From Plasmodium relictum (Eukaryota > Apicomplexa > Aconoidasida > Haemosporida > Plasmodiidae), in assembly GCF_900005765.1 (NCBI RefSeq), contig NC_041689.1, forward strand, positions 1,054,001 through 1,118,000: DNA of 64,000 nt, given 5' to 3'. Shown here one piece after another: positions 56,167 through 64,000 of the stretch. Each line of letters begins with the position of its first letter. The first letter of the stretch is position 1. Under the pieces are notes generated by a model. That model had not been told where the DNA came from, ran no database searches, and saw nothing but the letters and a program-made list of their open reading frames with translations. The position numbers and the translations under genes are program-made.

Positions 56167-59100
56167 ATGAGTGAGGAAACATTAAAAAAAATTTTTCAGT
56201 TAAAAGAAATAAATGATAGATTCATCATTGATTTAAACATAAATAAGAAGCAATTTTCTTACAATGAGTTATACTTGGAGATAGAAAAATTACTAAATTT
56301 TTTTGAAAAAATAGGCATAGGCTATGGAGAAGAGGTTTCCATTATTTTATTTAATAGCATAGAATTTGTTTTAACATTTTTAAGCTTAAACTTTAATAAC
56401 AACATATGCTTACCTTTAAATACAAATTTGAAAAAAGAGGAATATAAAAAATTTATTGTGAATAATTGCAAGTATATAATTATACATGATTATGAGGAAA
56501 ATGATGAAAATTATTATAATATTAAAAAAAAGCATAGTTATTTCAAAAATGTTTGTGAATATATAAAAGAGATAGCTGAAGAATACCATATTGGTTTAAT
56601 AAAAATAAAAAAAAATAAAGATAATCCGTACTTTACATATTCATATATATCAAATGAAGAAAAAAGAAAAAACAGTAATGAGTATTCTAAAAAGGGGAAT
56701 CTTGAAAAAATGAATTATGAAAAAAAAGATATTTGTCTACATTTACATACATCAGGTACTACAAGTAAAGTAAAAATAGTTCAATTAACAAATAATAATA
56801 TTAAAACAACTATAAACAATATTTTGAATTCTTATAATATAAATAAAGATGACAATACAATAGTAATAATGCCATTATATCATGTACATGGATTAATTGG
56901 TGTATTATTACCTATTTTATTTTCTAAAGGAAATATCTTATTTCAAAAAGGCCATTCATTTAGTGCATCAGAATTTTGGTTGAACATAATAGAATATAAT
57001 ATAACTTATTTTTCAGCAATACCAACAATGCTAAAAATATTATTAATACGATATAATAACGATTATATAACAAAATATAGTAACAATGGTAATAAAGTAA
57101 AACACAATTTGAGATTTATTAGAACTTCTAGTTCTTATTTAGAAGAAAAAGTAGAAAAAGAAATTGAAGAGAAATTTGAAACAACTGTTTTGCAAGCATA
57201 TGGAATGACTGAAGCTTGTCATCAAGTGAGCTCAAACATATTTTTAAATCATTTAGGTAAGAAAGAAATTCATAAAAAATATAAAAGTGTTGGAATTGCA
57301 AATGTAGGTGTTATAATATATAATGAAGAAAAAAAAAGAATATGTAACTATAATGAATTAGGAGAAATATGTATCAGTGGAAAAAATATTATGCATAGTT
57401 ATAAAGAACAAGGAGATAATGAAAATATATTTATATATGTAAATACCTTACAAGAAAAAAAAGATTATATGATAAATAACAAATTCTTAGAAATTTCAAA
57501 AAGTGTTTCTTTTTTTAAAACGGGAGATATTGGTTATATAGACGAAGAAAATTTTCTTTTTATATGTGGTAGAATTAAAGATATAATAAATAGAGGAGGA
57601 GAAAAAATACTTCCTAATGATATAGATGATGTTTTAAAAAATAATCATTTAGTAAGTGATTGTTTAACTTTTTCTTCCCAAGATAATATATATGGAGAAA
57701 TTATTAATACAGCTGTTATTTTAAACGAGAATAATATTATTTATGATAATTGTGATATTTCAAGTGATATTGGAAATAGACAATATATTTCTTTAAATGG
57801 ATATATTAAAAGTGGAAGAATAAAAAGTAGTGATAATGAAAAAGATAATTTGGATAATGAATATGATATGAATGTATCAGTGAACTTGAATTTAAATTAT
57901 TACAAGTATGGAGAGATATTAAAAAATTATATGAAAAATTATTTGGCAGATTTTAAAATTCCCCAGAATATATATTTTGTTAATAATTTTCAAAAAACGA
58001 GTACAGGAAAAGTTTCTCGAAAAAATGTTTCCGAAAGCATAGAAAAATTAAAAAATATAGAAATAAACATTTTTGATATAATTTCATTAATTTTTAAAAA
58101 ATATGAAATAGAATATATATATGGCTTATATGGATTACCAATAAATAAAATAATTTATAGTTTTATTAAAAACAATATTTACTTTATAAGTTTTAGAAAT
58201 GAAATAAATGCTTCTTTAAGCTGTAATTATGTAAATTTTTTTGATTTAAATAAAGGAAAAAAAAAAATTGGAATTCTATTAACGTGCTCAGGGCCAGCAT
58301 TCATAAATACTTTAAGTGGTTTATATAACGCAAAAATTAATAATTTTCCAATGATATTAATATGCTTCGAAAATTTTATTGATGAAAAATTATGCTTATT
58401 TGAAAAATATTATAATTTTCAATATTTCCCTCAACTAAATTTTTTAAAAAAGGCAAAAGAGATATGTAATGAATGCTATAATGTAGATTCATTAGAATCA
58501 TTCGTTACCCAATTTTATAATTGTATAAGTACTTCTATTAAAAGAAAGTCCCCTGTATATTTAAATATTGATTACAAGTTAATAGGAAAGAGGATACTAG
58601 TTGATAAAGCCATTGAAATATTAAAATTAAATGATAGTTATACATTAACTTACTTTGATTATAAATCAAATATACTATTATCTAATGAAAAAAACATATT
58701 ATTTAAGAAATTAGTTGATAGCTTTTGTAGAATATATAACTCTAATAAAAAAGGAGTAATTTTTTTAGGTATTAATTGTAATCATGGAACAAAATATATT
58801 TTGAAAATATCGGAACTTTTAAAATTGCCTATATATGCAAATACTATAGCAAAATCTTTTATTAAAGAAAATTATATATATAATGTTAATCAGTGTAAAT
58901 CATATCTTTTCGAAAATATCGATTTTTGTTTTGCTATTGGTTCTGTTTTTAATTTTTATTTTAATTTTGGAAATTTTCAACATTGTAAAAAGGAAAATAT
59001 GTTATGTATTGATATAAATAATGATGAATATGAAGAGAATAAAATATTAATCTCTCATTATTTTTTTTCTGATTTATATTTTGTTTTAAAAAAATTATAT

Positions 59101-60114
59101 TTTACTATAAAAAATGTTGTTACTGTAGATACTAATTTACGAGAAAAATGGATTATCAATTTAAATGAAGCAAAAAAAAAGAACATAAAAAAAATTTCTC
59201 TTTCAGCAGTACAATATTTAAACAATGAAAAATTTACAATGGAGCAAGCGTTGCTTATTATCAGACATATATTGATCAATTATTTTTTTTTTATAAATGA
59301 CATTTCTCCCATATATAAAAAATATTTTATTAATTATTTAAAATATGTTGATAGTAAAAAAGTGGAAGATTTTGTTAATTCGATAGATGGAGAAATGGAA
59401 GAGAATAAAGTTTTTGATAACAAAAGTAAAGATAATAATATAAATTCATCAGAAATAGATGATGAAATACCTGAAAATGATTGTGATTTAAGTGACAGCA
59501 GTTTGGACGAAGAAAATTATGAAAAAAAAAAAAAAAATTCTAAATTTTTAAATAAAGATATAAAAAATAGATTGATAATTACTAATGAAGGATCAATAAC
59601 TTTAATATTAGGGATATTATATTTACCAAAATTTGGTCCGTTTAATTATGTTATACCTCAAATAAATGGAATGATGGGAATATCAATGAATGCTTCTATT
59701 TCCTCTTCCTTAAATGATCCTAATAATATAACCTTTTCTATTTTGGGAGATTCTTCTTTTGGATTTACTTCAAATGAAATTGAAACAATATGTAGATTAA
59801 AGTTAAAGATTGTTTTAATTATTTTTAATAATAATGGTATATATGGTAACAGAGAATACCAAGCAAAAAAAACAAACATTCATGATGTTGATTTTTATTT
59901 GCAAAATCCCTCTTCCTTATACTTTTTTAGTAAATATGAAAATTATATTACTTCACATGGTGGATATGGTTGTTATGTTGATAATAAAAAGGAATTTATT
60001 AAACAAATGAAACATATAACAAGTAAAGATTTTAACAATTTTCCAGTTTTACTAAATGTAATTACTGAGGATACTGGCTTCGTAAATTTCCAAATAGATA
60101 AATATATACAATAA
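56167..60114 (+). CDS. ACS12: ACS12: oxalyl-CoA synthetase-like / oxalyl-CoA decarboxylase-like fusion
   Basis: A 1315-residue single-exon protein with two enzymes. Residues 1-620 form an ANL adenylate-forming enzyme of the AAE3/Pcs60 type: HTSGTTSKVKIV (194-205), YHVHGLIG (238-245), QAYGMTEACHQVSSN (343-357), KTGDIGY (451-457), GRIKDIINRGGEKI (468-481) and TSTGKVSRK with catalytic Lys at 615. Residues about 635-1315 form a thiamine diphosphate enzyme of the oxalyl-CoA decarboxylase/2-hydroxyacyl-CoA lyase class: catalytic Glu679 in SFRNEINAS, CSGPAFINTLSGL (707-719), NGMMGISMNASIS, and GDSSFGFTSNEIETICR at 1194 followed by FNNNGIYG for metal and cofactor binding. An acidic insert (about 1065-1130) interrupts the second domain. 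Together they could turn oxalate into oxalyl-CoA and then formyl-CoA plus CO2. From memory this is PF3D7_0619500. No targeting peptide or PTS1 is seen. Confidence 0.85.
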   Translation: MSEETLKKIFQLKEINDRFIIDLNINKKQFSYNELYLEIEKLLNFFEKIGIGYGEEVSIILFNSIEFVLTFLSLNFNNNICLPLNTNLKKEEYKKFIVNNCKYIIIHDYEENDENYYNIKKKHSYFKNVCEYIKEIAEEYHIGLIKIKKNKDNPYFTYSYISNEEKRKNSNEYSKKGNLEKMNYEKKDICLHLHTSGTTSKVKIVQLTNNNIKTTINNILNSYNINKDDNTIVIMPLYHVHGLIGVLLPILFSKGNILFQKGHSFSASEFWLNIIEYNITYFSAIPTMLKILLIRYNNDYITKYSNNGNKVKHNLRFIRTSSSYLEEKVEKEIEEKFETTVLQAYGMTEACHQVSSNIFLNHLGKKEIHKKYKSVGIANVGVIIYNEEKKRICNYNELGEICISGKNIMHSYKEQGDNENIFIYVNTLQEKKDYMINNKFLEISKSVSFFKTGDIGYIDEENFLFICGRIKDIINRGGEKILPNDIDDVLKNNHLVSDCLTFSSQDNIYGEIINTAVILNENNIIYDNCDISSDIGNRQYISLNGYIKSGRIKSSDNEKDNLDNEYDMNVSVNLNLNYYKYGEILKNYMKNYLADFKIPQNIYFVNNFQKTSTGKVSRKNVSESIEKLKNIEINIFDIISLIFKKYEIEYIYGLYGLPINKIIYSFIKNNIYFISFRNEINASLSCNYVNFFDLNKGKKKIGILLTCSGPAFINTLSGLYNAKINNFPMILICFENFIDEKLCLFEKYYNFQYFPQLNFLKKAKEICNECYNVDSLESFVTQFYNCISTSIKRKSPVYLNIDYKLIGKRILVDKAIEILKLNDSYTLTYFDYKSNILLSNEKNILFKKLVDSFCRIYNSNKKGVIFLGINCNHGTKYILKISELLKLPIYANTIAKSFIKENYIYNVNQCKSYLFENIDFCFAIGSVFNFYFNFGNFQHCKKENMLCIDINNDEYEENKILISHYFFSDLYFVLKKLYFTIKNVVTVDTNLREKWIINLNEAKKKNIKKISLSAVQYLNNEKFTMEQALLIIRHILINYFFFINDISPIYKKYFINYLKYVDSKKVEDFVNSIDGEMEENKVFDNKSKDNNINSSEIDDEIPENDCDLSDSSLDEENYEKKKKNSKFLNKDIKNRLIITNEGSITLILGILYLPKFGPFNYVIPQINGMMGISMNASISSSLNDPNNITFSILGDSSFGFTSNEIETICRLKLKIVLIIFNNNGIYGNREYQAKKTNIHDVDFYLQNPSSLYFFSKYENYITSHGGYGCYVDNKKEFIKQMKHITSKDFNNFPVLLNVITEDTGFVNFQIDKYIQ

Positions 60115-61839
60115 ATATATTTTTTTTGTGAAGATATATGATTTGTAAGTATATTTAAATTAAAGCTTATTTAATTTTCGAACAAAGTGTCATATAAATA
60201 ACCATACAGAACTTTTCTCAAATAAGAATTTCTTCCTTATAGATACAATATTAAAATAGTCAATTTTCATGAAAATCTTTTTTCTTGAATGTATTCTTTA
60301 GATATAAATATTTTTAAAAATAGTAATTTAATAATAATAAAAATATTCGTATATAATTATTAAAATGATTTTTACTATTATTTATATATTTTTTACTTTA
60401 CTATTTAATAATATACTTTTTATATATGTAGTTTTTATTTTATTTTATTTTTACTTTTTTAAAAACTTTTCATATATTATAATTTTTTATTTACTTCATT
60501 ATCATTATAGTTTTGTTATTCTACAGACAATTTTTACTTTTTTTATTTAATAATAAAATTATTAAAATATCTTGATGTTTTTTGTGCTGTTATTATTAAT
60601 ATTTATTTATGCACTATTATAGGATTATATAATTTTTATTTATTAGTAATTATAATGTTCATTTTTTTTAATTATTTCTACACGTAAATAAAAAAGTATT
60701 TACTTTTATTAATATACATTATAAAAAATATAAATAAATAGATATCTTTCAGGTTTAACAATATCATGAGTGATCATTTGCTTTTTATATTAGATAAACC
60801 TTAAAATACAGCATAAATTTTTTAGAAAAAATATATATTTATATAATATTTTATTGCTTTGTAATAATATATTAGAAATAATTCTTTTATAAAGTTTTTT
60901 TTTTATAAAATGTCTTTGTTTTATTATTAAAAGAAATTAAAGCGAAATAAAAAAAAATATTATAAAATATATAAAATGAAAACACAATTAAAATATAGCA
61001 ATAGAAAACAGAAAAAAAGAAAAGAAAAGAAAAGATTAATAATAATCATTGTATGAATACTTCTATATATATGTTCCTTTAAATTCCCCTCTTAAAAATA
61101 TAAAAAATTTTGATATTTAAAAATATTCTAACAGAACACTTATATGAGAGGATATTATATTTCTTATTTTTAGAAGTATAAGATTATCTTGAAAATATAT
61201 TTATTATTTTTATAATTGGAAATTCATAATTTAGATACTTATATTTTTTTTTTTACTCTAATTTTTTGTGCATGAAAATTTATAGTTTTTTTTTTTTTTT
61301 GAAATGTAGTATAACAAAAAGCAATATAATAAAAATGTAATTTCACGAAATGTAATTTTTCTATGAATATTTAAAAAATTTCTATTAGTATTTTTATAGC
61401 ATATCAATTGATTTTTTTATGGAGATATTTTTTTTTAATGGTTCATTTATTTATAAATTTATCATGTATATATTTTTTTTTCGTTCATATATTCTTTGAT
61501 ATATTTAATTTTTTTTTTTTTTTGAATAATAGTATTTAAAAATCAAAAAAAAATTTTTTTTTTTTATAATTGAAACACATTAAAATATTAAAATTTGATA
61601 ATACAAAATAGTATTAAATAATCAATAATACTAAAGTGTTATTAAAAAAATAAAATTATATATTTATGTTATTATCAATTCATCTTTCTTTTTTTTTTTT
61701 CCTTTTAAATAATATTCAATTTAAATAAATACAGTTCTACTTCCCCATTTATATATATATATATTTTTTTTTATACATATAATATTTATATACTCATTTA
61801 AAATATATATATACATATATATATTTCTGATGAGTCATA
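60115..61839. other. Intergenic ACS12 to CDC48
   Basis: About 1.7 kb of AT-rich DNA holding the ACS12 3' UTR and CDC48 promoter. A Phe/Ile/Tyr-only frame at 60365-60550 is low complexity and rejected. No RNA gene is seen. Confidence 0.6.

Positions 61840-64000
<2,161 letters not shown>

Noticed and set aside
60365-60550. 61-codon hydrophobic frame before CDC48
   Set aside because: Only Phe, Ile, Tyr, Leu-type codons from T-rich DNA; no conserved residues or signals.

Overview
This is nuclear DNA of a malaria parasite (genus Plasmodium). Intergenic DNA is almost pure A and T with long homopolymer tracts, coding sequence is Asn/Lys/Ile-rich, introns are short and T-rich, and several genes are Plasmodium- or Apicomplexa-specific: an alveolin, MSP10, a PIMMS43-like ookinete protein and an apicoplast sigma factor. 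The gene order matches, from memory, the stretch of P. falciparum chromosome 6 running from PF3D7_0621500 down to PF3D7_0619400, so it is a conserved syntenic core block. I cannot fix the species; base composition and divergence from P. falciparum would fit an avian parasite such as P. gallinaceum or P. relictum.

Layout, left to right. 1-12 kb: RNase P/MRP p30 (-), alveolin IMC1j/Pf77-like (-), a three-exon SYS1 Golgi protein (+) and the nucleolar Pumilio protein PUF3 (-). 12-22 kb: the vitamin B6 synthase PDX1 (+), a large methyltransferase/TPR multidomain protein (+) and the apicoplast sigma factor ApSigma (-). 22-26 kb: a gene-poor stretch bounded by tRNA-Leu(CAG) and tRNA-Ala(CGC). 26-31 kb: a DNAJC11-like membrane protein (+), a MYCBP-like coiled-coil protein (-) and the mRNA 3'-end factor CstF50 (-). 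32-42 kb: a block rich in secreted or surface proteins: MSP10 (+), a helical organelle-type protein (+), a small secreted protein (+), a tiny two-exon protein (-) and a GPI-type ookinete protein resembling PIMMS43/PSOP25 (+). 42-56 kb: splicing factor SF3A2 (-), a 2199-residue protein with an HPS5/TECPR2-like beta-propeller (+), the three-exon F-box protein FBXO1 (+) and a second helical organelle-type protein (-). 56-64 kb: the acyl-CoA synthetase ACS12, which reads as an oxalyl-CoA-synthetase/oxalyl-CoA-decarboxylase fusion (+), and CDC48 (+), cut by the window end.

The genes are not an operon; each has its own promoter and they serve different cell systems. The most interesting points are the ACS12 fusion with intact motifs of both enzymes, the HPS5/TECPR2-like propeller, a DNAJC11 orthologue that has lost the HPD motif, a tight cluster of four AP2-O-type sites in front of the ookinete gene, and a repeat-encoded Lys/Glu/Asn upstream ORF in front of ACS12. 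No mobile elements, CRISPR arrays, subtelomeric families or virus-like remnants were seen.
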